Assembly (NCBI GenBank): GCA_033557675.1
Contig: JAWQRM010000113.1
Coordinates: 1 to 30,332, forward strand
Direction: 5' to 3'
DNA from: Coptodactyla brooksi
Lineage: Eukaryota > Arthropoda > Insecta > Coleoptera > Scarabaeidae
DNA length: 30,332 nt
The notes beneath the pieces were generated by a model that was given only the letters and a program-made list of their open reading frames with translations, was not told the DNA's origin and ran no database searches. Positions 20,000 through 29,074 of the stretch are shown here, in pieces. The position numbers and the translations under genes were made by a program. Numbering within the stretch: position 1 is the stretch's first letter; each line of letters starts with the position of its first letter.

Positions 20000-20830
20000 T
20001 TGTGCCAGCTCATATGTAAAAATACTTACTAGTATTTAAAACAAGGCTGCTTTATTTTTTTGCACATTTCAACAACTTTGGAAAAACGTTCAATACGTTT
20101 ATTATGTGTGGCCTTTCAACTCATAGTTAAAGGGTTTTAATAAAGCTGCGAAATACAAATCGATCCTACATTCACCCCCGTGCTTTGTTTAAATTTAACT
20201 TTGACAACACAGTTTATATGTATTTCGTGTGTCAGTTTTTTGACATCTGCTAAGTCAAAGTACACCAGTGCCGTTTATTGGTTACATTTTAATGCTCGAA
20301 GGAATACGAATAAAAGTATTCCTTCGTGCATTAAAAAGTTACGAATACACTTTAGTACATTAAAGTACATAGTTCAGATCGTGCGTTTCAAAGAGGCTGT
20401 GTAAAAAAAGTCAAAAGTCTTTAATTGACAGATCTATCATTAGGGGAGACTGTTATACCTTGGACCACTTATTATATTTTATTTTCTACGTCGCTCTGTT
20501 ATTCTAAATGTGAAATTTTAATGACCTTCAGCTATGACTATTTGTACATCATGGAATGTAGATTTTCTTCATAATTACATAAGAACAACCTCAAAAAAAA
20601 GAAATAAAATTTTTTACATAATGGTCCATGGTACAGTATGCTATTGTACCTCGGGACAAATATTAAACAAAAGGTAATCACAAGTAATAAACAAATTAAA
20701 GGTGTGTTTTTAACTTTTCATTCCAATAATACATTTTATTTATGATATCAATGTTCAAAAATAAAAAAGTAAATAATTATTATTTTAATATGTTTTACAA
20801 AAATCGCACAAATAAGACTTCCATCCACAT
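20000..20830. other. AT-rich non-coding stretch with one hairpin
   Basis: No protein motif was recognised. A 20-bp hairpin at 20287-20336 is described separately. Around 20460-20650 inverted GGACCA/TGGTCC words occur but do not form a convincing terminal repeat. Confidence 0.4.
20287..20336. repeat. 21-bp stem hairpin, one mismatch
   Basis: TTTTAATGCTCGAAGGAATAC, the 8-base loop GAATAAAA, then the inverse arm with one mismatch (CTCG against GTGC). It is compact like a microRNA precursor but shorter. It is probably a MITE core. Confidence 0.85.
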
Positions 20831-20834
20831 CCCT

Positions 20835-21890
20835 CTATTCCTGTACACAAAAAAAAGTTAAACGATCACAGGAGGTGTATTTACACCATTCTTCACCGTT
20901 TTGACCACTCACTTTTAAGGAAGAATAGTATAGGCATTCTTCTTCGTCGCCACTATCCTCATTGTCCGTTGACACAAGCGATAAGTTTTCTGAATCAGAC
21001 GTGGAACTTGATTCTTGTTTAATGAATTTAATTTTCTTCAATTTATTTTCATTAAAGGACTGTCATAAATTCTTAAATAAACTTAGATAAATTCTTAGAT
21101 AAATATCTAATTCTTAGATATACTATTTTAATTCGGCTCACAGCTTTCTTAGACATTTTTTGTTTTAATTTTCGCTCTTTAATCGCATATTTTTCTGGTG
21201 TGTCTGTGACAATCATAGTTTTCCCTGGTTTTCTACCTTGCTTTTTCTTTTTATGAGCTTCGGCTTTATCTTTATTTTTTGGTGTTACAAACGATCCAGA
21301 GGCTAGTATTAGACGGCTCAGGGGTTGAACAAAAAGAAGGCTTATGGGTTGAAAAAGTAAAAGGCTCAGGGGTTGAAGAAGTAGAAGGCTAAGGGGCTTA
21401 AGAAGTAGAAGGCTGAAGGATCCGGGACTGAAGTATTTAAAGGTCTATCAGTCACGTAGGAACAGAGATAGTCACTGTCAGTAAAAACTGCATCATTGAA
21501 TACTAACGGAAATATTTCTGATTTACGGAAGACAGACAAAACATTATTCGAAGTAAATGCTCCGGGATATGCTGTACCTAAAGCTGTACCTAATGCAGGT
21601 CTAAAGGCTGCAGTTAGTGCGAGGTATGAGGAGGAAAAGTAGCTATCACAATACCTGCATCAGAAGCCTTATCAAGAACGTGGGGAGAGGTGCATTTCAT
21701 GGTTATCTAAGATTAACAAAACCCGATCTTCTTTTGATCTTTTCACAGAACTCAAAAAATGGTGCAAAAACTTCACGAATGATTCCTCGTTGGACCAACT
21801 TGATAGGCTTGTCGTTTCAATACATCCTACTGGTCCAATAAACAGCAATTTGTCTTTAAAATGAACCCGCCGAAAAATCAACCATTTTAC
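20835..21890 (-). mobile_element. Pogo/Tigger-like transposase remnant (DDE_1 type)
   Basis: The minus strand reads FRRVHFKDKLLFIGPVG, LSSWSNEESFVKFLHHF, RVLLILDNHEMHLS, then ASDAGIVIATFPPHTSH. After a gap it reads AFTSNNVLSVFRKSEIFPL, DSDYLCSYVTDRPLNTS, a Ser/Thr/Pro repeat, TPEKYAIKERK, and a C-terminal segment GDEEECLYYSS...NGEEWCKYTSCDR. This is the order seen in insect pogo-type transposases with a C-terminal PHD-like zinc finger. The second catalytic Asp (LILDNHE) remains. The N-terminal CENP-B-like domains and the third catalytic residue region are absent. Finger cysteines are partly lost. Confidence 0.82.
21315..21419. repeat. 24-bp tandem repeat encoding PSTSSTPE on the minus strand
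   Basis: There are four full 24-bp units (21315, 21339, 21363, 21387) and a partial fifth. Read on the minus strand in the transposase context, a unit such as 21363-21386 gives PSTSSTPE. It lies in the linker between the catalytic core and the C-terminal finger. Confidence 0.85.
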
Positions 21891-21899
21891 TTATCGAAA

Positions 21900-22470
21900 A
21901 GCAGGCTATCTATGTATTCTACATCGAACAATCCTTGCAAACAGACTAAGGAGATAGTTACTAGGCAAAAATGCTTATTTTCGTCAGTAAAAAATTATAA
22001 ATAAAGTGGATAGATATAGGTTTTACGATATCACTAAAATATCTAATAACACTATTAGATATTACTATCGGATAACACTATTCTTAACAAATATCCCATT
22101 CAAATTTCGTTCAAATTCATCAAGTTGTTATGTGGAAATTGTGTAACATATCTGCCATATATAAGGTAGATGCGGTGGAACCATTTACAAATTTCTTCAG
22201 GTTTACCTTTATCTTTGTAGAGGTATCTAGTAAAGCATTCCAATCTGTAGGTTATCGGTATGAAAGACGAGACTGAGGTAAGGCAAATAAATAAATATTA
22301 GTTAACATCAACTTTAATTTTTAATAAAACATAACGTAACAAGTAATGTGTTGGTAAATACATTCGTTCGGCTCTAACCTTTCTGTGCATAAACATTACT
22401 TTTACAAATTTTGTTACATCAAAAGAAGCAGTCTACTAACATAATAATAACCTAAATATCTCATAACACG
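21900..22470. other. AT-rich non-coding stretch
   Basis: No motif was recognised. A short palindrome (ATATCTAATA, ACAC, TATTAGATAT) lies near 22040. Confidence 0.4.
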
Positions 22471-22840
22471 TGTCTTGTAATCTGGAAACTAGCAGAGATA
22501 ATTATGCTGTTACATTCCTATTCTCAGTAGTATCCCAGGTTTATGAAAAACTGCCGCTCAAAAAAATGAAGACACTATTAGGGAAGAACAATCTAATATT
22601 TGACCTTCAATTTGGCTTAAGACAGAAACTCACAACACCTGGTCTGCAACAGACCAGGTGCACCGCATTGTCAATCTCATTCCTTCCCCTGAAGATAAAT
22701 AAATCAGTACATTCTTCCTAGATATGGTTCAAGTTTCTGATAAAAATTGATACGAGGGACTAAATATAGAACGAGGTACCAACTGTATCTTTTCTGCTTT
22801 TATTGGTTTTCGGTATACTTTTCCTTACCAAAGCTTGAGG
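22470..22840 (+). pseudogene. Jockey-type LINE reverse transcriptase fragment
   Basis: The frame 22470-22721 contains NYAVTFLFSVVSQVYEKLPL, KKMKTLLGKNNLIFDLQFGL and RQKLTT. After frame changes VHRIVNLI, FFLDMVQVSDKN and LYLF..SVYF follow. Jockey-family RTs have YRPISLLPxxSKxxEKLLLxRL...NNLIPxxQFGFRxxHST.xQ.xRIVxxI......AVFLDVxQAFDxVWH. The fragment covers the fingers up to just after the first catalytic Asp (FLD). The YxDD box is absent, so it is truncated at both sides. Confidence 0.82.
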
Positions 22841-24080
22841 ACGCAACTTTATTATCGATTCAAGCCGCAAAAACCATTCACAATTGAGCAACAAACGCAC
22901 ATTCACACACTCCACTTCTAAATAAAGCCGATTATATACCTTTCAATTATTATTTCGTTTTATAAAACGTTGAAAACCGTGGATTAGCGCAGAGCTATCC
23001 CCAACGAGCGTTCTTGTTGAACCTCTCAACACTTAGCTTTGACTAAGCACTTTACTCTAGCACTTAGATCAGAGAATACTTTTAGATGAATAATGAGTCT
23101 GTATTGTTCTTATTTATGATAGTTTAGTGCTGTAACTTTCAGCGCTCGGTGGAGTTGAATTTAATGAATATTTAAATTACGTTGTTCAACTTTAAAAGCA
23201 CCCAAGTAGCACTTACTCATATTTTGGTCATAAAAGAATTGATAAGATAACCAGATAAGATAATAATTTGTTACATAATAGTGGAAAAAAGCTAAGAAAC
23301 TTGAAGATGGAAATGCAAACGGGGCTGCAGAAATTAGAAGTTACCATTATTTACCAATAGCAGAAAGAAAAACAAATGCAGGGTCAGATTCAAGTAAAAC
23401 AGAACTGAAAGAAATGAAAAGTATATGGCAGAAGAGAAACAAATTATAGAGAATTTCATTTTACTAAAGAATAAGCAAATGCAAACTACATACCAGGACA
23501 GTATAGAAAAGTAGAAAAGCTTGAAGAAGTAATAAATATAAGAAATTTAGAGCTCGGATGAAACATTACTACTTAAGGAGTACATTACATTTGAATTTTT
23601 ATGGTGGGGTGCTAGTTTTGATTTTGAGCTATTTATTGGTATACGCCATATACATAATAAACATTAAGCAGACAGCGGGTTGAATTAAACCCATTAACCT
23701 TACTAACACAATGGAAGCTATATTGTGACAAAACCATAATGTTGGGTCCCGATGACTAAATGGAAAAGGAAAAAAATGCTCTGAAAGCGATATTCTAATT
23801 TCGAGATAACTTTACTTTAAAAAACTAATAAGCCATAAAATCTCGAGTATGATTTAAAAGTGAGAAAGCAGTGAAAGTAGTGCTCAAAAAGAAAAATAAA
23901 TTGGTACACAACTATTTTTGTTTGAATAAATTTGTACAAACTCTTGTGAATTCATATAAATATGTATGTTACAAACAACTTATTTTATTATGAAATATAA
24001 ATTGTTTTAGTTATAATTTTGTAGTAGTTTTTAGTAAAATGTATTTAAACGAAATCGATAATGCCACCTTTATAAGTAGA
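22841..24080. other. Non-coding stretch, one unidentified short reading frame
   Basis: No known motif was recognised. At about 23282-23445 the plus strand is open and coding-like (KKAKKLEDGNANGAAE, then KTELKEMKSIWQKR) before stops. I do not recognise it. It may be a pseudogene scrap or chance. Confidence 0.35.
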
Positions 24081-24084
24081 TAAC

Positions 24085-24270
24085 AATAATAACTTATAAA
24101 TTAATTATAATTAATTAGTAATATAATTAATTAATTATTATTAATTAATAATATAATTATTTAATAATATAATAATATTAATTATTATAAATTAAATTAT
24201 TATTAATTAAATTATTAAATATTAATAATTTAATTTAATTTAATATTAATTTAATTTTTTTAATCATTTA
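24085..24270. repeat. TTAA/ATTAATTA low-complexity tract
   Basis: About 180 bp are composed almost only of A and T, with repeated TTAATTA and AATTAAATTATT words. The tract lies directly downstream of the LINE-C gag fragment in its reading direction. Confidence 0.9.
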
Positions 24271-24296
24271 ATACCGACTAAACTCATTTCCACTTT

Positions 24297-25062
24297 AGGA
24301 TGGCGCCACTTCATCAGATCCCTTTAAGGGACTCTCCTTTCTGTTCTACAGGGCAGAAACGTCGTTTCTTTCTGGCTTTTGCAAGGGCCTCCTGGAAGGC
24401 TGTACACCCTCTCGATCCGACCAAGTGTTTCCTGCCATCGGGATTATTCGTAGAGCACAAAAAGTACGAAGGCTCTGCAGTCTTGCAATCCTTCAGTTTG
24501 TGTCCCACACCGCCGCAGAAGTAACATAACTTGTTCCGATCCGGGCCCTTGTATGAGGTACTATAATGTCCATAGTTAAGACAGCGGCAACATCGCCTGA
24601 TCTCTGTTCCTCGTCTGATCCTGCAACTGGCAAAGCCAACCAATAATCGGTCAGCTTGAAGGAGTTGCTCGGCTGCCATCACCTCTATCTTGACTATGGC
24701 CAACCGCTGCTTTCTTATGTTTGGCCTGGTCATTTTGACTTCTATTTTTCCTCTATAGCCGGGTATGGTCCTCTTCAGGGCCTCCTCAATCTCCGTTTCC
24801 ATTGTGCAGCAATCACAGTCCCTTATCTCCAGAGTGGCTGTGGGAATCAGTTCTCTTATGCTGCTTGAATTACCTACTGCTTCCTTCAGGGCATCGGCAA
24901 AAAAAGTCCTGACTTCTGCAGAGGTTTTCCTTAATTCCATAACATTCAGTGTTACTTCTTCCATAAATGCACTTAGTTCACCTTCTAAAAAATTCCTGTA
25001 CATTTGTCCATTTAGTTTCGGTGGCAGAAATATCAGTTCGTATATACCAGGAAATTGTTGTT
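24297..25062 (-). mobile_element. LINE-C: gag (ORF1) with zinc knuckles, ORF2 missing
   Basis: A 229-codon open frame (25003-24314) starts MYRNFLEGELSAFMEE. Its middle domain has EIRDCDCCTMETEIEEAL, VEVKM-like and IVKIEVMAAEQLL strands, and it ends with CCHC knuckles. The knuckles are CRCLNYGHYSTSY (final Cys changed to Tyr), CYFCGGVGHKLKDC (complete) and CSTNNPDGRKHLVGSRGC. This is the RNA-binding gag of an R1/I-group LINE, which coats the retrotransposon RNA. After EQKGESLKGI the frame stops. About 17 bp later the homology with the second copy (30234-30285) ends, so ORF2 is absent. Confidence 0.88.
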
Positions 25063-25079
25063 AATGCTAGCTTTAACAA

Positions 25080-25655
25080 ATCGCCTATATCTTCTGCCTA
25101 TTGATTGTTGTTATGGAAATTCATAATTGCTGTCTTAGTAAACTGCGCCTCATCCGTAAAAAGCACATTACATTGAATCTCAGGAAATAGACGGAAGAAA
25201 CCATAAACAAACACTGCTAAGGAAACCATCTGCGGAACACCAGCCACAACTCCAAGTCAGTTTCTAAGAGAGCCTGAACCTGTAGGATATGATATGAACA
25301 CATTAATTTCTCTCGTAGTGCTAGTATTTCTCTCTCTTGTATTTCTCTCTACTATCCTAGTGCTTGTATCTGGATTCTCTTCAACCATCTCTAGAATTCA
25401 TTACTATAAATGAGGAGTTCTAGCTGTTCTTGCAGGCGGCAAATTTGCTCAAACTTCAGTAAAGCTGCCTTGCATAATCGATGGTAAATCGAAGGAAAGC
25501 TTTTCTTGTAAGAACAGTTTTTAAGATACGTTGTCTGGCAAAATCGTTCAGCTTCTCCTGTGTTGCCATTAGCTCTTCCAAACACCAAATGTGTTTCCAT
25601 TTCAATGTTCGTATACGTTTGGTTTGCAATTGATTTAATACACTGACAGTGAGGA
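25080..25655 (-). mobile_element. Second DUF4817-type transposase remnant
   Basis: The minus strand reads HLVFGRANGNTGEAERFCQ, then SFPSIYHRLCKAALLKFEQI, ILEMVEENPDTSTRIVERNT, QVQALLETDLELWLVFRRWF, and IQCNVLFTDEAQFTKTAIMN, FHNNN. HTH first, then the first catalytic Asp in LFTDEA, is the order in DUF4817-type transposases. The sequence stops after FHNNNQ, next to the LINE-C gag. It is a different lineage from the element at 17400-18850. Frames are broken in at least three places. Confidence 0.8.
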
Positions 25656-25675
25656 AAGAGTTATTTGACAATCAA

Positions 25676-25695
25676 TTAGGTTAGGTTAGGTTAGG
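25676..25695. repeat. (TTAGG)4 array at the 3' end of LINE-B outer
   Basis: Four exact TTAGG units are followed by CTAGTTAG. On the minus strand, the LINE direction, this is CCTAA after the end of the RT-type LINE remnant. Confidence 0.9.
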
Positions 25696-26109
25696 CTAGT
25701 TAGATGTTATGTGAAATGTAATGCCGTTGCTCGTATTCGTGTAAACAAAATACAAAAGAAGCTGTAATTCAGTAAGGAAACATCTTGGGGCACATGCTTA
25801 TATGAGCTTTCTTCACCAGGAGGGCCCACAGAATGCATCTGCGAAGTTAGGACACATTTAGTAGTAACGCCTTGTATTTGTTTAGTTCTTTGTACAGCTC
25901 TTCGTTCGTGTGTCTCATCCACACATCATCCCATCTTTTTCCTTCAAATATCTTCTATAGAACCTTGCTTTTCAATAATTTTACCATCTTCTATTGTATC
26001 ATGTTTAATGTCTAATATTTCATTTACGTAATAGTATGTAACAATGCAGGAAATATCAATCTTTGTATATCCTTATGTCAGCTCTTCTATTGATATTGTT
26101 ACTCATCAG

Positions 26110-26124
26110 TTAGGTTAGGTTAGG
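26110..26124. repeat. (TTAGG)3 array at the 3' end of LINE-B inner
   Basis: Three exact TTAGG units. Read with the LINE on the minus strand this is a CCTAA tail directly after its 3' region, with no further spacer. Confidence 0.9.
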
Positions 26125-26807
26125 TTGCTACCGGAGCGATTGGCACTAGGTTACCTTCCGACTTCCTACACTTTTCACGTAGTCTATTATGGATTTGGAT
26201 TTAATTTCTATCACCCCCGCCGGGTAAGTGTGGCTCTTCCAAGGTGTTTTAATCTTATGCCCAGTAAGAAGACCTGTTGGTATTCTTAGACTTTCCTTAC
26301 TTAGTTGAAGATACCTTTTGGAATGTTGAGCCGAGAAGGAAATAAATCTTCTCGACTGCCTAAGTCCAGTAAGGTTATCCCAATAGGCATTAATCCTTTT
26401 GCCTTCCCGTTCCCGAATGGTTCTCCTTTATGTAGCATTTCGTAACGCCACAGTAGGGTTCCTGTCCTTGGAACTGGGTCCTTGAGCCTTCTTTTGCGAG
26501 GCTATCAGCCCTTTCGTTTCCTGAGATCTCCGTATGTACTGGCACCCACAATAGCATTACCCTATGGTTCCCTGCCAGTTGCTTGAGGGATTGTCTACAG
26601 TTTTGCGCTATTGTGCAATCAATCTAATCAATCTTGAAGGATTTGAACATTTGTAGTGCCAACTGGCTGTCTGAGCAAATACAGATCCATGCCCTTTGCA
26701 TACCTCTTCGGATGCATTCTTGGGCACTTAGGCCTACAGCAATTATTTCTGCCTGAAGAATGGTCGGGGTGTGGCTCAGGGCCATGGCTAACTCGTAGCC
26801 TTGCTAA
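26125..26807 (-). mobile_element. LINE-B inner: 5'-truncated RNase H LINE 3' fragment
   Basis: The minus strand starts with QGYELAMALSHTPTILQAEI, then ICICSDSQLALQMFKSF, MLLWVPVHTEISGNERADSL and AKEGSRTQFQG: the RNase H domain with SDSQ and ERAD Asp and FQAE-type Glu kept. Then come TGLRQSRRFISFS, SKESLRIPTGLLTGHKIKT and SIIDYVKSVGS from the C-terminal region. The zinc-binding part between LTGH and the end is deleted. The start abuts the outer RT frame at about 26808, and the end abuts CCTAA repeats. Confidence 0.82.
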
Positions 26808-27110
26808 GTTTTTGCATCATTAATCTGTAGACCCAATTTGCGCGCGCTTTCTTCAAGCATCTCGTTACCTCTGTTAATCTATCCGATAGAGGATCTGATG
26901 CTATCTAACCAATACTACCAGGTCATTTGCGAAGGCCAGACATTGGTCTTCTATAGGCCTTCTATGCTATAGGATCCGAGTTCTATTAATATTTACTTCT
27001 CGCATGGCTCGTTCTAAAATCAGGTTAAACCATGTCGAATGATACCACATTGGCATTCACCAATAAAGTTCTGCATCCGTGTAGTCAATTTGCTCTTTAT
27101 ATATATTCTT

Positions 27111-27380
27111 GGTATCTTATAGACTACATTTAGAAGTATAGTAAATTGTAAATTTAGCTATTACTGGTGTCTCCTTTTTTTGGGGATAAGACTTGTGCCC
27201 AAAAAATTCAATTATAATACCTGTCCGGATGTCCGTTAATTCAACATTCGTTCCTGCATGCATGTTTCTTTTGGAAGTATTTCTCTCACTTTTAAACCAT
27301 TTCCTTAATTTCATTCTTACAATAACTTTAAAAATATGGCCTTCTTAACAAATCATTAAACTCCAGAACCAAAGGCTCTG
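27111..27380. other. Unassigned DNA between LINE-B and the Tc1 element
   Basis: A 65-codon minus frame (27314-27117) is present but has no recognisable motif. It could be 5' LINE sequence or unrelated. Confidence 0.3.
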
Positions 27381-27476
27381 ATTACTGTTTTTCAGAATAA
27401 CATACACTAACGGAAAAAAAACAACATAACAGAATTAGTATTTTGTTGGGAACCCTTTTAAACCAATAACAACTCG

Positions 27477-27893
27477 TCAACGTGCTGATATGAAGTCCAA
27501 ATAGCGCATGATCATGTCCAATGGAATTTTTGCCCATTCATCACTTATTCCTGCGAATAAGTCGGCAATTTTTATGATGTGGCGCTCGCGGACCTTCCTG
27601 TCAACGTGATCCCATAATTTCTGCATGGGATTCAAATTTAGGCTTTGGGGAGACCATAAAATGACAACTATTCCATTGTCCTTCATCCACGCCTTCGTTG
27701 TCTTTGTCGTATGCTTCGGATCATTGTCGTGTATAAAGGTCCAATCAGCAACGAGCTTCTCAGTGACTTGTGGAAGCATTGTCGACTTCATTATTTCAAT
27801 GTATTGTTGTTTTGTTTAATATTTAAACAAAGCTTGTATCACACCGATACAAGCATCACCTTAGTCTACAAAACCTTTCCAAGTTACAGCTAA
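27477..27893 (-). mobile_element. Tc1-family transposase, C-terminal half
   Basis: The minus strand gives LDLAVTWKGFVD, a stop, CIGVIQALFKY, a stop, then MKSTMLPQVTEKLVADWTF, IHDNDPKHTTKTTKAW, VVILWSPQSLNLNPMQKLW and HVDRKVRERH. DNDPKHT holds the second catalytic Asp. The third position, normally Glu in NPIENLW, is Gln (NPMQKLW), and SPDLNP reads SLNLNP. The N-terminal HTH region and first Asp are missing. The C-terminal part is open for 104 codons. Weak terminal sequence near 27400 was not resolved. Confidence 0.88.
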
Positions 27894-27931
27894 ATCCAGT
27901 TAACCTTCTATAAATTGAATTTACAATTCAA

Positions 27932-27966
<35 letters not shown>

Positions 27967-28339
27967 GATTCATAGATATAATGCGACTATTTCCATGCTT
28001 TATGATCAAAAGAAATGGAGTGCTCGATCATTATGCGAAGTACTCCACGATTACAATTGTTCGCTAAAAATAGGCAGCCGGGTGCACGTTGGGACGATCG
28101 TCAAATGTTATAAATCTCGCGCAAGATTACGCCGCAATTTCTCGCGTAATAACGGTCGGTGATATACGCGCGGTATAATTCATTCATAACGCGAAATTTA
28201 AATTTCAAATCTCGACCGATGCCGGCAGCATTTCGTTCTTTGCTTGCACCTCTAGCCGCACGGAAGTCGTCCGTATTGCGCGGAAGAGTGCTTTTACGAA
28301 TTTCCTCTGTTTTATCTTCCACCCTTGTTATCCTTTCAG
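27894..28339. other. Presumed intron with (TA)n and a CpG-rich block
   Basis: A (TA)n run occupies about 27932-27964. From about 28000 to the exon, CpG is frequent and no TE motif is seen. Directly upstream of the exon is a pyrimidine-rich tract ending TTTCAG. Confidence 0.5.
27932..27964. repeat. (TA)n microsatellite
   Basis: About 16 TA units in a row. Likely length-variable between individuals. Confidence 0.95.
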
Positions 28340-28534
28340 ATCAAATGGAAATAACGCCCACGAGGAGACAGGCTAACACTACGGAGGTGGACAATCCCAG
28401 AACCTGGCTAGCCATCAGCGTACTGGAGCTGACGATTTCGAAGGACAACCATGGTAAAACACTCAAGTGTGTAGCAGTACACGAATCTTATTCTACGAAG
28501 TCTAGCAGCGTCGAAGTGGTATTGGATGTAATGT
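28340..28534 (+). CDS. Internal exon of an immunoglobulin-superfamily gene
   Basis: This is the only host coding sequence I can support. The acceptor is a long pyrimidine tract ending CCTTTCAG and the donor is GTAAGT. The exon is 195 bp with phase 1 on both sides, the usual arrangement for exons of Ig domains. It encodes QMEITPTRRQANTTEV, then WLAISVLELTISKDNHGKT and LKCVAVHESYSTKSSS, ending VEVVLDV. The pattern L-x-L-x3-xDxGKxLxCxA and the closing VxLDV strand are the E-F-G strands of an Ig-like domain with its second Cys. The first half with its Cys and Trp must lie in an upstream exon not seen here. Sidestep/beat- or nectin-like cell-surface receptors of neurons are possible, but the gene cannot be named. 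Confidence 0.75.
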
Positions 28535-28700
28535 GTAAGTGGATCATGCTGATTTCTGTTTTAGACGACTGTACCGTAACACGTCGGCAGAGAAAAGAAC
28601 GGAATAAAGTTGATCTTCGGTAATACGTAGCAAGTACAATTATTCAAGCAATTGTTCAATTCACTGTTTATTCGTTTATAGTCAGGTACCATAAAGCAAA
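28535..28700. other. Start of the downstream intron
   Basis: It begins with the donor GTAAGTGG. No other feature was recognised before the 3' end of the Penelope-like element. Confidence 0.5.
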
Positions 28701-28854
28701 AAGGGGTAATGTGTAAATAATACTCTTCTGGCTGTATTAACGTATAATTTGGCTTAACTAGTTTCGATCAAATGTCTTAAAGTTGGGAGTGGTCATCTTG
28801 CAAGTTGAAGTAAATATTGAATATGTCATATAATAAACAGCCTCTTTACTTGCG

Positions 28855-28905
28855 TGTATTTATTAGACGTTTCGTGAAATTCTATTCACATCATCAATAA
28901 TTACA
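28855..28905 (-). ncRNA. Hammerhead-ribozyme-like motif in the PLE 3' region
   Basis: The minus strand reads TAATTATTGATGATG, GTGAA, a 6-base loop, TTCAC, GAAACGTC, TAATAA. In hammerhead order this gives stem I (ATTA with TAAT), a core UUGAUGA (consensus CUGANGA, so C3 is U), stem II (GTGAA/TTCAC with one extra U before it), GAAA, a self-complementary ACGU for a minimal stem III, and the cleavage triplet GUC. Hammerheads with very short stem III are known from Penelope-like elements. The C3 change and extra U suggest a decayed or inactive copy. Confidence 0.45.
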
Positions 28906-29074
28906 AACAAACAAAAATTAACGTCGCAACAACAAAATGAACGAAACTTACACAACATATTAAAATGTATACAACAATGAACTATACGTTTACAAATTTA
29001 AAAATGTAATGTAAATATACAAATGCAAAATAACAGGTTATATAAGATAGAATTCAGTCTAAGCGAAAACGTCA

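Larger units (their letters stand above)
25745..27110 (-). mobile_element. LINE-B outer: RTE/jockey-like LINE remnant, split by another LINE
   Basis: The upstream half (27110-26808) has QNFIGECQCGI, LILERAMREVNINRT, QCLAFANDLVVLV and NEMLEESARKLGLQIND, AKT: RT motifs with the catalytic box FADD read as FAND. The downstream half (about 26105-25745) has ADIRIYK, then a segment of the WxxRxNEELYxE...LRRxxxxGxxxRM type, here RHTNEELYKE and RRCILWA. These are known neighbours in RTE/BovB-like LINE proteins. The stretch between them (26110-26807) belongs to another LINE. Internal deletions and stops are present. Clade is tentative. Confidence 0.68.

Noticed and set aside
21315..21419. CRISPR-like regular repeats
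   Set aside because: The 24-bp units are contiguous with no spacers and encode a protein repeat in a transposase.
22978..23050. tRNA-like TTAGCGCAGAGC (A-box resemblance)
   Set aside because: No matching B box (GGTTCGA type) follows and no cloverleaf can be formed.
24656..25064. Plus-strand ORFs of 70 and 99 codons
   Set aside because: They are shadows of the zinc-knuckle gag on the minus strand.
25676..26124. Interstitial telomere from a chromosome fusion
   Set aside because: Only three and four TTAGG units are present, and each lies at the 3' end of a LINE remnant.
26808..26960. A natural RT-RNase H fusion from one LINE
   Set aside because: The RT part continues beyond the RNase H block at 25745-26105, and CCTAA repeats lie at the junction, so nested insertion explains it better.
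28159..28623. The full 154-codon ORF as one protein
   Set aside because: The Ig-like part is bounded by good splice sites at 28339/28340 and 28534/28535, and the flanks read as intron.
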